From JBEVJC01 sp040510375 (GTDB taxonomy: Bacteria > Bacteroidota > Bacteroidia > Chitinophagales > Chitinophagaceae): 64,000 nt of DNA. Position 1 is the stretch's first letter, and every line of letters begins with the position of its first letter. The stretch spans positions 36,696 through 100,695 of the forward strand of contig JBEVJC010000004.1 in assembly GCA_040510375.1 (NCBI GenBank), written 5' to 3'. The notes below the pieces were generated by a model. That model did not search any database and was not told the DNA's origin. It saw only the letters and a program-made list of their open reading frames with translations. A program made the position numbers and the translations under genes. Below are positions 51,644 to 61,849 of the stretch, piece after piece.

Positions 51644-54076
51644 ATGATAAAACCAATCAGGTCGTTAACGATCATCCTTTTTCTCCTGGCTTGCATCGAT
51701 TCATCCGCACAGGACAGCCTTCGCCGTTTCACCGATAGCAGCGGCCGTTTGCGCGACCGGACCAGGGGTTTTTCAGATAGTACCCGCCGGCCGGGTGATA
51801 CCACAAGACCGCGGAGGGGACGTGATACGGCACTATTCATGGACACGGCTACACTCACCAGCAGTGATTACCAGCTTAAAATTGAAAACACCTATACGAT
51901 ACTTGACAGGATCCGCGATCGCAGTGAACTAAGTCCCATGTTCCGCGGCATCACGGATAACCTCAATTACAGCGATTCATCACTTGCTGTACTAAAGGAT
52001 AATATCCTTAATAATAACCAGGCACTCAACCTGCGTAACCTGCAAATGTTCAGGACCCTGCTTAGCAGCATCCGGGAGGATATCGATGTTCAACGGGTGA
52101 AGCTGGATCAGCGCGAAAAAGAATTGAATGGACTACGTGCCGACATGAAGTTGCTGATGGGCGATACGGTTATCCGTGGACTCATGCGCGATTCGGCAAA
52201 CCGGGCGCTGTTCGCTCCGCAATTAAAAGAAATGAGGGCAGCATGGCGCAGCAGTACCAGCATACTGAAAGCAAGCCTGAATACAGTTAACCAGCTGCAG
52301 TCGCACAATTCAAGGAACTCAATTACAACTGCGAGCCTTCTCGAAAAGGTAGACAACCTGATCTCCCAATCTTTCACCATGGTATTCAGTAAGGAATTTA
52401 ATTACCTGTGGGAAAGGGAGCCGGACAGCCTTCGGTTGCGCCGGTCGGATGATGTGTTCCGCGCCTATAATGGCGAACAGAAAGCACTGGTCTATTATTT
52501 CCGGGAAAATATGGGACAACGTTTATTACTAATCCTGCTCGGGCTGGTATTTGGTGTCTGGTGTTACCGTAATATAATCCGTATAAGGAAGATGGGAACC
52601 GTGACAAAGTTTACCAGTCTCGGACTAAATTATACGTACCCGCATTTTATTGCTGCACCATTGATTGTATTATTCACGGTTGCTCCGCTCTTCGATCTCA
52701 AAGCCCCTTCTGTATATATTGAGTCAATGCAGTTCCTGTTGCTGCTTACCGTTACCTATCTCTGCTGGAAAAAATGGCCGAGGAAATTATTTTATTACTG
52801 GTTGGGCATCGGCATCCTGTTTATCTTTTTCTCCTTTACCCATCATATCCTGTTGCCCGGGCTGGGACAAAGGCTCTGGCTGTTATTACTCAATGTGCTG
52901 TCGATCCTGCTGGGTTCATTGTTCCTCCGGGGAATGCGCGACAATTTGCAAATGAAGGGTTTCCTCCGTTTCGTAATCATCCTGCATAACGTGATGAATG
53001 TGCTTGCAATTGTGTGTAATATCTTTGGAAGGTTTTCACTGGCCCAGATCCTGGGAAATGCAGCGATCTTTTCGTTAACACAGGCAGTAGGACTTGCCAT
53101 CTTCAGCCGCATCTGTATGGAAGCGATCCTGCTGCAGATTGAAGGCGGCAGATTAAAACATGGTGCCAGATCAGATTTTGACTATACGGAGATCAACAAA
53201 GGATTCAGTGGCCCCATTTCCTTCCTCGTAATTGTCCTTTGGCTGATTGTATTCTCAACCAATCTCAATACCTATCATATCGCCAGGGAAGGTTTTGCAA
53301 GCCTGATGGCTACCTCCCGCCATATTGGTAGTGCCAATTTTACCATTGGTGGTGTTGCCACATTTTTCCTGATCATCTGGCTGGCCCACCTGCTGCAGAA
53401 ATATGTAGCTTACTTTTTTGGTGATACGGGAACCGAAGCAATCCAGAATAAACAGCAACGCTCAAAGATGCTGGTGGCCCGACTGGTGGTTCTCTGCCTG
53501 GGTTACCTGCTGGCCGTTGCGGCATCGGGATTGCCGGTTGATAAAATCACCATTGTACTTGGCGCCCTTGGTGTTGGCATTGGTCTGGGTCTGCAAAATA
53601 TTGTAAGCAATTTTGTATCGGGTATCATCCTGATCTTTGACCGGCCGCTGCAGGTGGGCGATTCAATCAATATAGCCGACCAGGAGGGTACGGTGCGCGA
53701 AATCGGTTTGAGATCCACCACCCTTCTGCGCGCCGACGGAGCAGAAGTAATCATTCCCAATGGAGATATCCTTTCGCGGCATATAACCAATTGGACACTC
53801 TCCAATAATAAACAACGTTTATCAGTCATGCTGGAACTTGATGGCGCAGTAAACATGGATAAGATCTCAGCAACGCTGAAGGACGCAGTAACCGGCTCAG
53901 GGTATAGTCCGGAAGGTATCGTACCGGAGATTGTTTTTACCGGGATCGGCAATAACAGGATCCAGGTATTACTTTATTTCTGGTGTATGGATACAACCAC
54001 TGCCGTTGAAGCCAGGAGTGCCGTGGTTAAATCGCTTTTTGAAAAATTGGGGACAACCGGTGTATCAATAAAGTGA
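51644..54076 (+). CDS. Large MscS-type mechanosensitive channel
   Basis: The 810-residue protein starts at ATG 51644, where a signal peptide begins (MIKPIRSLTIILFLLACIDSSA); longer frames to 51311 overlap susC antisense. Residues about 23-285 are a periplasmic, Arg/Asp-rich helical region. About ten hydrophobic helices follow, and the C-terminal third contains the MscS pore helix and beta domain: GLPVDKITIVLGALGVGIGL, QNIVSNFVSGIILIFDRPLQ, VGDSINIADQEGTVREIGLR. It opens under membrane tension to release solutes. The extended N-terminus is like that of MscK/YjeP-type proteins. Confidence 0.92.
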   Translation: MIKPIRSLTIILFLLACIDSSAQDSLRRFTDSSGRLRDRTRGFSDSTRRPGDTTRPRRGRDTALFMDTATLTSSDYQLKIENTYTILDRIRDRSELSPMFRGITDNLNYSDSSLAVLKDNILNNNQALNLRNLQMFRTLLSSIREDIDVQRVKLDQREKELNGLRADMKLLMGDTVIRGLMRDSANRALFAPQLKEMRAAWRSSTSILKASLNTVNQLQSHNSRNSITTASLLEKVDNLISQSFTMVFSKEFNYLWEREPDSLRLRRSDDVFRAYNGEQKALVYYFRENMGQRLLLILLGLVFGVWCYRNIIRIRKMGTVTKFTSLGLNYTYPHFIAAPLIVLFTVAPLFDLKAPSVYIESMQFLLLLTVTYLCWKKWPRKLFYYWLGIGILFIFFSFTHHILLPGLGQRLWLLLLNVLSILLGSLFLRGMRDNLQMKGFLRFVIILHNVMNVLAIVCNIFGRFSLAQILGNAAIFSLTQAVGLAIFSRICMEAILLQIEGGRLKHGARSDFDYTEINKGFSGPISFLVIVLWLIVFSTNLNTYHIAREGFASLMATSRHIGSANFTIGGVATFFLIIWLAHLLQKYVAYFFGDTGTEAIQNKQQRSKMLVARLVVLCLGYLLAVAASGLPVDKITIVLGALGVGIGLGLQNIVSNFVSGIILIFDRPLQVGDSINIADQEGTVREIGLRSTTLLRADGAEVIIPNGDILSRHITNWTLSNNKQRLSVMLELDGAVNMDKISATLKDAVTGSGYSPEGIVPEIVFTGIGNNRIQVLLYFWCMDTTTAVEARSAVVKSLFEKLGTTGVSIK

Positions 54077-54081
54077 TGAGT

Positions 54082-54285
54082 TCATTCTGGCTGGTCTGAC
54101 AATGGCAGACCAGCCAGTTCCTTCAGGCAGGCTGCACAAAGGCAATCGGTATACAATTCACCCATCAATCTCCTGTTTTCCGGGGTAAGGAAAACAGAAC
54201 TACAATGGCATTCAGAAATATTACCCAATTTGCATTCAAAGGGTTGCTGGCATCGTGGGCAAAATTTTGTTTCGTGACAGGCCAT
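54082..54285 (-). CDS. Cysteine-rich CWC-family protein
   Basis: The 67-residue protein has nine cysteines (including residues 3, 9, 12, 18, 26, 28, 48, 50, 53), with FCPRCQQPFEC and DCLCAACLKEL, fitting the CWC family of small zinc-ribbon-like proteins. Function unknown. It converges on the MscS gene with only 5 bp between them. Confidence 0.85.
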   Translation of the reverse strand: MACHETKFCPRCQQPFECKLGNISECHCSSVFLTPENRRLMGELYTDCLCAACLKELAGLPLSDQPE

Positions 54286-54403
54286 TTGCTGAGGTTCCTT
54301 TATTATTTTCCTGATCTAATGATTATAGTAAAGATCAGGCAATGTAATGATTTCCGTTATTAAGCTCTCTGTACAACTGGCATAGAATTCGGGGACCTTG
54401 GTT

Positions 54404-54907
54404 ATGCCCCTCGCCAAATTTGACTATACGCTTGACTACAAAAACCTCAATCTCCGGGAGCATCCCGAGTTATACCGTACCGGGCTGGGCGAGCAGGGTG
54501 TGCTGCTGGTTGAACCCTACAAGTCGGAGATCCTGCCTTTCTGGAAGTTTAAAACACCAGTACTGGCGCAGGTTTCAGCCGACAAAATTTACCAGTTATT
54601 TCTCGCATATATCCGGAAGAATGATTTTGTGGGGATGGACATGGCCCGCAAATTCCTGCAGATGGGTTATACGCGCAGCCTTCGTTACGCCAACCATCCG
54701 TCAGGTAAAAAATATAAAGGGCCTGTGGATGAGGATAAAAACGGGCAAATGAATGACCATGATCGCGAGGAGCTGCCAGCTTTTCCCGATCCCCAGAAAG
54801 CTGCAAGCGCTGCGATCTTTTATGCAGCCTGGCAAAAAGCAAAAAAAAACAATATCTACCAGGAAATGATGCGGGTACACAAGGAACAGTACCGGACGAA
54901 AGCCTGA
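54404..54907 (+). CDS. DUF4385 protein
   Basis: The 167-residue soluble protein starts at ATG 54404; a TTG two codons earlier is less likely. It matches DUF4385: FDYTLDYKNLNLREHPELYR, GRGEQGVL-like segment GLGEQGVLLVEPYKSEILPFW, then FVGMDMARKFLQMGYTRS and a Lys-rich tail. The family is found in bacteria and phages and has no known biochemical role. It converges on the GH20 gene. Confidence 0.85.
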   Translation: MPLAKFDYTLDYKNLNLREHPELYRTGLGEQGVLLVEPYKSEILPFWKFKTPVLAQVSADKIYQLFLAYIRKNDFVGMDMARKFLQMGYTRSLRYANHPSGKKYKGPVDEDKNGQMNDHDREELPAFPDPQKAASAAIFYAAWQKAKKNNIYQEMMRVHKEQYRTKA

Positions 54908-54971
54908 TAAAATACCATGGCATGGAGCGCAGACATCTTTATAAGCCACCCCGTTCCTGCGTGACAATCCA

Positions 54972-56618
54972 TTACTTCTTCACCTTCTGGTTATAATAAA
55001 ATTTATGATAGTTTATTTTCAACAGATCATACCGGCTGAACTGTGCCGGTAATTTTGTTTCAAACCTTGTCCAGTCTTTTTTGTTTTTACCGCTCCAGGA
55101 GATTTCACTCAGTGCTTCCATCCGCGGAAACACCATATACTCTATCTTTTCAATATTGGTAATATATTCTGTCCACAGATTGGCCTGCACACCGGTGATG
55201 AATGCATTTTCTTCGGCTGTAAGCCCGGCGGGATATGGTTCGTAGCTATATACTTTTTCCAGTGGCAGGTAACCACCGATGGTAAGTGAATCATCCTTTT
55301 CCACCTGTTTATAATCGAAATACAGGTAGGTAGTAGGCGACATCACCACCTCGTGCCGGAGTTTCGCCGCCTCAATGCCACCCGCCTCCCCACGCCAGCT
55401 CATCACTGCGGCATTGGGTGCAAGGCCACCCTCAAGGATCTCATCCCATCCAATCAGTTTACGCCCCTTACTATTGATAAACTTCTCCATCCGCTGCACG
55501 AAATAACTCTGCAGTTCGTGTTCGTTTTTAAGATTATTTTCTTTCATCCTTAACTGGCAGCTGGGGCATTTTTCCCAGTTCTTCTTGGGACATTCATCAC
55601 CACCCACATGGATATACTGGGAAGGGAATAGTGGAAGTATTTCTTCAATCACATCCTGTAAAAACATAAAAGTATTTTCCTTACCGGCACAGAATACATC
55701 GTCAAATACACCCCAGGTCTGCATTACCTGTTTACCGGTGCTGTCGCCACCCCAGGTACATTTGGGAGGGAAATAGCGGATGGTAGGCACTTCAGGAAAA
55801 CAACTCAGTTCCGGATAGGCCGCAATCGCTGCACTTCCGTGACCCGGCATTTCGATCTCCGGCACCACGGTGATGAACCGGTCCGCTGCATAGGCCACCA
55901 CTTCGCGGATCTGGTCCTGTGTATAATAACCCCCATAACGGGTATTCGTATTACCGGTTCCGGGAAATCGTCCGATGATGGTTCCATTGCGATAGGCACC
56001 CACTTCCGTAAGCCTCGGATATTTTCTGATTTCGATACGCCAGCCCTGGTCGTCGGTCAGGTGCCAGTGAAAACGATTGAGTTTATGCAAGGCCAGGTAA
56101 TCAATGAATTTTTTAACAACGGGCACGGGAAAAAAATGACGGCAAACATCCAGCATCATTCCCCGGTATCCGAACCTCGGCGCATCCTCCACTACAACGG
56201 ATGGAATACCTAATTTTTCAGCCCTGACAACAGGCAACAACTGGATCAGGGTCTGTATACCGTAAAATGTACCGGCATAGGTATCCCCTTCAATACTGAT
56301 ACCGGTTGGAGATGAAGTAAACTTATAGGCATCGGAAGCCGTCTTGCTTATAAATTTCCGGGTGATTAACCGGATGCTGCCCGGTGCGGGTTTACCGGTG
56401 ACGGGAAGACTGAAGCCATACACTGACCGGAGGTACTCGTTAAAAAAAGCAGCCGACAGGCTATCGCCTTTATCAGCCACTACAATGGGAGTTGTGGCTG
56501 TCAGTATAAAACTTCCCTTGTTTATTTTCAACGAAGCTGGCTCGGGAATAATTTTCACTTCCTGTGCACCTGCAACAATGGAAGCACCCAGGAATAATAA
56601 AGCGGCAATCAATCGCAT
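54972..56618 (-). CDS. Secreted beta-N-acetylhexosaminidase, GH20
   Basis: The 548-residue enzyme has a signal peptide (MRLIAALLFLGASIVAGA), a GH20b domain (about 20-145) and the GH20 barrel. The substrate-assisted pair is Asp341-Glu342 in HVGGDECPKK; HWHLTDDQGWR and VPEIEMPGHG are also conserved. It releases terminal GlcNAc or GalNAc from oligosaccharides, for instance chitobiose or N-glycan fragments. It is 161 bp after susD of the next locus on the same strand, and nagB is nearby, so it fits an amino-sugar utilisation role. Confidence 0.95.
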   Translation of the reverse strand: MRLIAALLFLGASIVAGAQEVKIIPEPASLKINKGSFILTATTPIVVADKGDSLSAAFFNEYLRSVYGFSLPVTGKPAPGSIRLITRKFISKTASDAYKFTSSPTGISIEGDTYAGTFYGIQTLIQLLPVVRAEKLGIPSVVVEDAPRFGYRGMMLDVCRHFFPVPVVKKFIDYLALHKLNRFHWHLTDDQGWRIEIRKYPRLTEVGAYRNGTIIGRFPGTGNTNTRYGGYYTQDQIREVVAYAADRFITVVPEIEMPGHGSAAIAAYPELSCFPEVPTIRYFPPKCTWGGDSTGKQVMQTWGVFDDVFCAGKENTFMFLQDVIEEILPLFPSQYIHVGGDECPKKNWEKCPSCQLRMKENNLKNEHELQSYFVQRMEKFINSKGRKLIGWDEILEGGLAPNAAVMSWRGEAGGIEAAKLRHEVVMSPTTYLYFDYKQVEKDDSLTIGGYLPLEKVYSYEPYPAGLTAEENAFITGVQANLWTEYITNIEKIEYMVFPRMEALSEISWSGKNKKDWTRFETKLPAQFSRYDLLKINYHKFYYNQKVKK

Positions 56619-56673
56619 AGAAAAAATTTTATTAGATGCAAAATAGGAAACTTTGGCTCCATTTAATATTAAA

Positions 56674-56695
56674 GCCGGCCTGAGAACAGGCCGGC
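56674..56695 (-). terminator. Hairpin downstream of the second susCD operon
   Basis: A perfect 9-bp GC-rich stem (GCCGGCCTG with CAGGCCGGC) with a 4-nt loop is followed on the minus strand by TTTAATATT. The T tract is weak, so termination may be partial and allow some readthrough to GH20. Confidence 0.6.
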
Positions 56696-56717
56696 CGTCA
56701 AACTGCTAACTGCTTAT

Positions 56718-56770
56718 GAGAACTGTTACTACGAAAAAATCGCTAAAGAGAACTGTTAGTACGAAAAAAT
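56718..56770. repeat. 23-bp direct repeat after susD
   Basis: GAGAACTGTTACTACGAAAAA and a copy differing at one base lie at 56718-56740 and 56748-56770, just after the susD stop on the minus strand. Both copies end with AAT. It may be a recent local duplication or a regulator or RNase site. Confidence 0.6.
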
Positions 56771-56779
56771 TATTCGTGA

Positions 56780-58366
56780 TCATTGTTTATCCCACCATAC
56801 CCTTCCTGAAAGCAGGTCACCACCTGTTACAGCATCACTTGCCTTCTGGTAATTGGTTGAATTGATGTTTGCTTCAAATAACGGATAGGGAAAACGACGC
56901 GGCACTGTACCGGAGGTTACATTTCCCGGATAATTGACTGGCGTAAGAACAGGGAAGCCGGTTCTTCTCCAGTTGCTCCATGATTCATAAAAATCGAGCA
57001 TGGTAGCTGTCAGTATATAAAATTGTGTATTGATCATTTCCAGTCCGCTGCCTGCAACATAGGGATGCGTGGCAAGATAAGCAGCCGCATCCAGGTCACT
57101 GACTACCGCATTCGCGTCGTAAGGAGCCATATAGGTCATGGCAGCGGTTACACCACTGTTATATAATGTGGCGGCGGCTGGTAAACCTGCAATGGTCCAC
57201 CGCTGTGCTGCATCTGCCCAAAGCAGCTGCGATTCAGCATAGGTGAACAGGAACGTTGGTGCATTCAGCTTTTGTAACAATGGGCTGGGCTGGGAATAAT
57301 CGGCAAAGCTTGTATACCCGGGCGCGGTGGTGATGCCTTGCGGACTGGATGTTTCGTCGTATCCGTTGGGCATTCCTTTCTGTGCGGCAAAGCTGCTGTT
57401 GCCACCCGTCATCATCGTGAACTCGTCGTTGAACTGTGCATTGGTAACGGCTATTTTTACCAGGCGCGGATCATTGGTTGTCTTTAACAGGTTGATCAGT
57501 TTTTCGGACCATTTTACTTTATCACGTTCAGGGCCCCCGAATAATACCTGGAAGTTCCTGTTTACAGTGGGCCGTCCGCCGCTGACATCATGTTTAAGGA
57601 ATGCATTGTCATCATTACTGGTCATGGTTTTTCCGATTGCTTTTGCAATGGTCGACTGGGCCAGGGTTGGATTGATCTTGGTCAGTCGCATACCGGCACG
57701 GAGGATCAGACTATAAGCCAGCCGTTGCCATTTCCCGATCTGATCGGCCTGACCACCATAAACAGCATCACCGGAAGGTTTATCACCAGCGGGATCCAGG
57801 GCAAGCGCTGCTTCTTCGTATTCTTTGATCAGATCCTGGTAAATCAATTCCTGTGCATCGTATTCAGGAAAATAGTTCCCGGTATATACTCCGTATCCAG
57901 CATCAAAGTATGGAACGTCACCATACAGGTCGGTTATCCGCTGCATGATCATGGCACGCGTGATCCTTGCTATCTGGTGGAGATTATGATACTCTTCCTT
58001 TTCTTCCGTGATCTTAACCAGGTCGCTCACCGGTTTTACCTGGTCGGGATAGGCTTTCTCCCAATAGGCCGCCGTATAGTTTGAATTAAGTAAATATTTA
58101 TCACCGGCCCAATAACCCACTACGGTCGATAATTGTTGCATCAGGGTGGATGCATAAATCAGGTTACCCCGCCAGGTTTCATAGCTGAAGTCGAAGCTTC
58201 CCGTAAAGGCAAGCTGGGATGTAGTCAGCAGGAAATTTGGTTCGAAGTTTTCAGAATTGTAAGCCGTCGGATCCGTATTGATCTCATCAAAATCTTTTGT
58301 ACAGCCGGTGCTTAACATGGCGCAGGCCGCACAAATCCCGAATGCTTTAATTAATGTATTTTTCAT
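56780..58366 (-). CDS. SusD-like nutrient-binding lipoprotein, SusD-2 type
   Basis: The protein of about 528 residues starts at ATG 58366; a GTG or ATG nine codons upstream overlaps susC. The lipobox is LSTGC near residue 22. The body (WEKAYPDQVKPVSDL, ITRAMIMQRITDLYGDVPYFDAGYG, YAESQLLWADAAQRW) matches the SusD-like-2 family rather than canonical RagB. It caps the SusC barrel and binds substrate. Downstream GH20 and upstream FecR suggest an aminoglycan substrate. Confidence 0.92.
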   Translation of the reverse strand: MKNTLIKAFGICAACAMLSTGCTKDFDEINTDPTAYNSENFEPNFLLTTSQLAFTGSFDFSYETWRGNLIYASTLMQQLSTVVGYWAGDKYLLNSNYTAAYWEKAYPDQVKPVSDLVKITEEKEEYHNLHQIARITRAMIMQRITDLYGDVPYFDAGYGVYTGNYFPEYDAQELIYQDLIKEYEEAALALDPAGDKPSGDAVYGGQADQIGKWQRLAYSLILRAGMRLTKINPTLAQSTIAKAIGKTMTSNDDNAFLKHDVSGGRPTVNRNFQVLFGGPERDKVKWSEKLINLLKTTNDPRLVKIAVTNAQFNDEFTMMTGGNSSFAAQKGMPNGYDETSSPQGITTAPGYTSFADYSQPSPLLQKLNAPTFLFTYAESQLLWADAAQRWTIAGLPAAATLYNSGVTAAMTYMAPYDANAVVSDLDAAAYLATHPYVAGSGLEMINTQFYILTATMLDFYESWSNWRRTGFPVLTPVNYPGNVTSGTVPRRFPYPLFEANINSTNYQKASDAVTGGDLLSGRVWWDKQ

Positions 58367-58389
58367 TAGTCGCAGTTTTGAATGGATGA

Positions 58390-61300
58390 TCAAAATTTAA
58401 GATTAAGGTTCAGGCCATAACTCCTGGTCGGCGGAACACCGCCCAGCTCCAGACCCTGCGCATACCCTGAATAACTGGCTTCCGGATCTATATTATCCGT
58501 TTTTCGCATGAGGAAGAACAGGTTTCGTCCAACCAGTGAGAGAGCTGCAGTCTGGAAACGGTTTCCAAACCATTTTGGAGGCAGGTTATAACCCAGTGTG
58601 AACTGGCGGAACTTTATAAAACTTGCATCGTATACAAATAAACTGGAAATGTTTTGCGCCTGTTGGGAATAGTACACCTGTGCTGAGGTAGGGGCACCAG
58701 CCTGATCGGGATTGAAATTATTTTCCCGGCCAACCAATGTATTTTTATGCAGGCCAAAGAAAGTACCGTAGTAGTCTGTTGCAGAGAATACTTTTCCTCC
58801 CCACTTACCATCAATCTGGAATCCAAGATTGAAATCTCCAAAGGTGAATTCGTTATTCCATCCGGCAGTGTATTTATGATAAGCCGAACCATAATCAACC
58901 AGCTTACCCTGTGCCGGTACACCGTTCGATCCGAGTACGATCTTTCCTGCTCCGTCATATTCGTAATCGAAAGCCATAACCTGGTTGGCTGCCTGGCCAA
59001 TGATATGGCGGGTGAAACCATTACCTGTCCTTGACGTACCGATGCCCAGTTGCGATTCCTCACCGGTGAGAGCCACCACTTTGTTATTATTTACGGTTCC
59101 ATTAACCGAGCTTGTCCAACCCAGGGTAGAAGTCCTCGGAATCACCTGTCCGCTAACCAGCAACTCCACTCCTTTATTCTGTAGTTCCCCGATATTAAGC
59201 ACAACGCCATTGTATCCGGAAGAAGTGCTGGCTGGAGATACGAGGATATCGTTTTCAATCTTTTTGCTATACCAGGCAAGGTCAATGGATACGCGGTTGT
59301 TGAACAAACGCATTTCCGTACCGATCTCCAGTTCCCTTGCATTAAGGGGTTTCAGGTTCCTGTTGGGTATTGCTGTGTTGGAGATATTACCTAGGGGCAT
59401 TCCATTTAACTGTTCGGCAAACAAACTGTAGTTAAGCAGGGTCTGGTAAGGCCTGTCGGCACCACCACCCACATTGGCCCAACCCATACGCAGTTTACCA
59501 AAACCCAGCCAGGGCGTTCTGAGGAATTCCGAAAAAACAAAGGAACCGCTGATGGAAGGATAAAATATATCCAGATCCTTTGAAGGTGCAAGGGTAGAGA
59601 ACCAGTCGTTCCGTCCGGATGCACTGAGATACAGGAATTTTTTGTAATCCAGGTCCAGTGTTGCATAGGCCGACTGGACCTCCTTTCTCTCGTCTATATA
59701 AGTGATTGATTTGTTACGTGCATTGAGAATGGTATAGACAAACGGCACGGCGAAACTGGTACCACCTTCGGTTGTGCCTTCTACTTTTCCCTTCATTATG
59801 TTGGCTCCGATACTTGCAGAAACATTAAAATCGGGATTGATCCTGAAAGTTTTGCCCGCCAGGATATCCGCGTTAAACTCGGAGACCCTGTTAAAGCTTT
59901 CGGCAATATTACGCGAAGCCTGGGCATAGTACCCTGCGCCGTTTGGCACTACGCCTGTATAACGGTCATAATAATAATCCTGACCCGCTCTGCCCTGGAT
60001 ATACAAACCGTTGTCAAATGTATATCTGAGGCTGGTAGAGGCAATAATCCGGTTTCTTTTTGTATTATTTATAAACCTTTCTGTAGCGAAATACGGATTC
60101 GTTGCATAGTTGTTGTTGGTGAAGAGGATCTCATTCCCTTCTTCATCATAACCCGGTTTTAATGTTTCTACATTGAGGGAGGTGGGCAGGAACATGGCCT
60201 GGAAATTGGCATTACCTGCACCATCACCCAGGATTGCCCTGTTCTTCGCTTTATCCGTAACATAGTTTGCGCGGACATCAACGGTTAATCTTTTAGTGAT
60301 ATTGTAATTGGTAGAAAAGTTGAAGGTGTTACGATCAATTCCGGAATTGGGAAGCACTGACTGACCGCTCAGGTTGGTATAGGCAAATCGTACATTCCCT
60401 CCTTCAAAAGCTTTTCCGAATGCCACATTATTGGTAAATGTATTCCCGTTGCGATAGAATCGTTTCATGTTACCCTTCTGTGCGGAATAGGGCCTTGTTA
60501 CTCCATCAAACTGGATTACACCGGAACCATCAAGACGCGCTCCCCAGCTTGAATTGCCTGCATCAAAGGCTGCTGCCTGCGACAATGGTTTGAGACCGTT
60601 TGACCCGCTTCCATAATCATATTGCCAGTCGGTCAGGTCAATGATCTGGTCGACCACCAGGTTGGAGTTGAATTCGATTGTTCCTTTTCCGCTACCATTC
60701 TTGGTGGTGATAAGAATCACACCACCTTTCGCGCGAGAGCCATAGAGGGCGGATGCAGCGGCACCTTTCAGTACCGAGATGGTTTCGATATCATCCGGAT
60801 TTATATTACCGATGCCGTCGCCATAGTCGACCGAGTTATAATATTGGCCACCCGCATTCTCCAGTTTATTTCCTTCATTCAACTGGTTGGTCATGGGTAC
60901 ACCATTTATTACATATAATGGTTGGTTATTACCACTGAGACTTGATACTCCACGAATAGTGATACTACTGGATGAACCTGGTCCGCCCGAAGTCGAATTA
61001 ACATTCACCCCCGCAATCTTCCCTACAAGTGAATTGGCAATATTTGTCTCCCTTGCCCTTGTCAGTTCGCTTCCCTTTACTTCGGTAACGGAGTAACCCA
61101 GTGCCTTGCGGTCTTTCCGTACACCAAGGGCAGTTACCACCACTTCACTCATCTGCTGGTCCACCAGGTCGAGGCTCAAAGTGATATTGGTATCATCTCC
61201 CACCGTAACGGCACTGACTGCGTATCCTACGGAACTAAAGAGCAGTATGTCTCCTTTATTGGCATCAATGGTGAACCTGCCATTAACATCGGTGGAGGTT

Positions 61301-61821
61301 CCCTTGCCTGTTCCTTTTAACGTAACACTTACGCCCGAAAGCGCCACACCATTTTTATCCCTGACTATACCGGTTATGGGGATAAAGGCGGTAGCCTTGC
61401 CAGGCGCGGGATCCAGCTCGGCAGGACTATAATTTTTTGAAGAAACCTTTACACCGGAAGCCAGGATAACAAAAGTATCATCCGATACTTTCCTGAATTT
61501 GAGACCGGTATTTTCCAATACCTCACCGAGGATTTTTTCTACCGATAACTGTAGATCCTTCGGAGTGTTCACCAGCCTTTCACTGATATTCTTTTCAGCG
61601 AAAAGAAAGTACACGTTCTTTTTGCGGTTAAGATCTTTAAGAACGGTGATCAGCGATTGTTTGGTAACCTCCTGTTGTCCAGTCGCCGGAACCCAGTTAC
61701 GGGCGGCAGTTTTGCTGGATGCAAAAGAATAACTGTTTTGTCCGTAACCGGACTGTGCAAGCAATAGCATTGCTACGGGTATCCCCAGACGGAGACACCA
61801 CCGTGAATTAGGCTTTCTCAT
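58390..61821 (-). CDS. SusC-type transporter with N-terminal STN signalling domain
   Basis: The 1143-residue outer-membrane protein begins with a signal peptide, then an STN (secretin/TonB short N-terminus) domain at about 50-120 (VTKQSLITVLKDLNRKKNVY) that contacts FecR-type anti-sigma factors. A CarboxypepD_reg-like domain follows (150-225), then the plug (MSEVVVTALGVRKDRKALGY, AAASALYGSRAKGGVILITTK) and the barrel ending LNLNLKF. Substrate binding therefore both drives import and signals across the envelope. It starts 28 bp after fecR and overlaps the longer SusD frame. Confidence 0.96.
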   Translation of the reverse strand: MRKPNSRWCLRLGIPVAMLLLAQSGYGQNSYSFASSKTAARNWVPATGQQEVTKQSLITVLKDLNRKKNVYFLFAEKNISERLVNTPKDLQLSVEKILGEVLENTGLKFRKVSDDTFVILASGVKVSSKNYSPAELDPAPGKATAFIPITGIVRDKNGVALSGVSVTLKGTGKGTSTDVNGRFTIDANKGDILLFSSVGYAVSAVTVGDDTNITLSLDLVDQQMSEVVVTALGVRKDRKALGYSVTEVKGSELTRARETNIANSLVGKIAGVNVNSTSGGPGSSSSITIRGVSSLSGNNQPLYVINGVPMTNQLNEGNKLENAGGQYYNSVDYGDGIGNINPDDIETISVLKGAAASALYGSRAKGGVILITTKNGSGKGTIEFNSNLVVDQIIDLTDWQYDYGSGSNGLKPLSQAAAFDAGNSSWGARLDGSGVIQFDGVTRPYSAQKGNMKRFYRNGNTFTNNVAFGKAFEGGNVRFAYTNLSGQSVLPNSGIDRNTFNFSTNYNITKRLTVDVRANYVTDKAKNRAILGDGAGNANFQAMFLPTSLNVETLKPGYDEEGNEILFTNNNYATNPYFATERFINNTKRNRIIASTSLRYTFDNGLYIQGRAGQDYYYDRYTGVVPNGAGYYAQASRNIAESFNRVSEFNADILAGKTFRINPDFNVSASIGANIMKGKVEGTTEGGTSFAVPFVYTILNARNKSITYIDERKEVQSAYATLDLDYKKFLYLSASGRNDWFSTLAPSKDLDIFYPSISGSFVFSEFLRTPWLGFGKLRMGWANVGGGADRPYQTLLNYSLFAEQLNGMPLGNISNTAIPNRNLKPLNARELEIGTEMRLFNNRVSIDLAWYSKKIENDILVSPASTSSGYNGVVLNIGELQNKGVELLVSGQVIPRTSTLGWTSSVNGTVNNNKVVALTGEESQLGIGTSRTGNGFTRHIIGQAANQVMAFDYEYDGAGKIVLGSNGVPAQGKLVDYGSAYHKYTAGWNNEFTFGDFNLGFQIDGKWGGKVFSATDYYGTFFGLHKNTLVGRENNFNPDQAGAPTSAQVYYSQQAQNISSLFVYDASFIKFRQFTLGYNLPPKWFGNRFQTAALSLVGRNLFFLMRKTDNIDPEASYSGYAQGLELGGVPPTRSYGLNLNLKF

Positions 61822-61849
61822 ACATGCAGTGTTTAAAAAGTGTTAGGCG

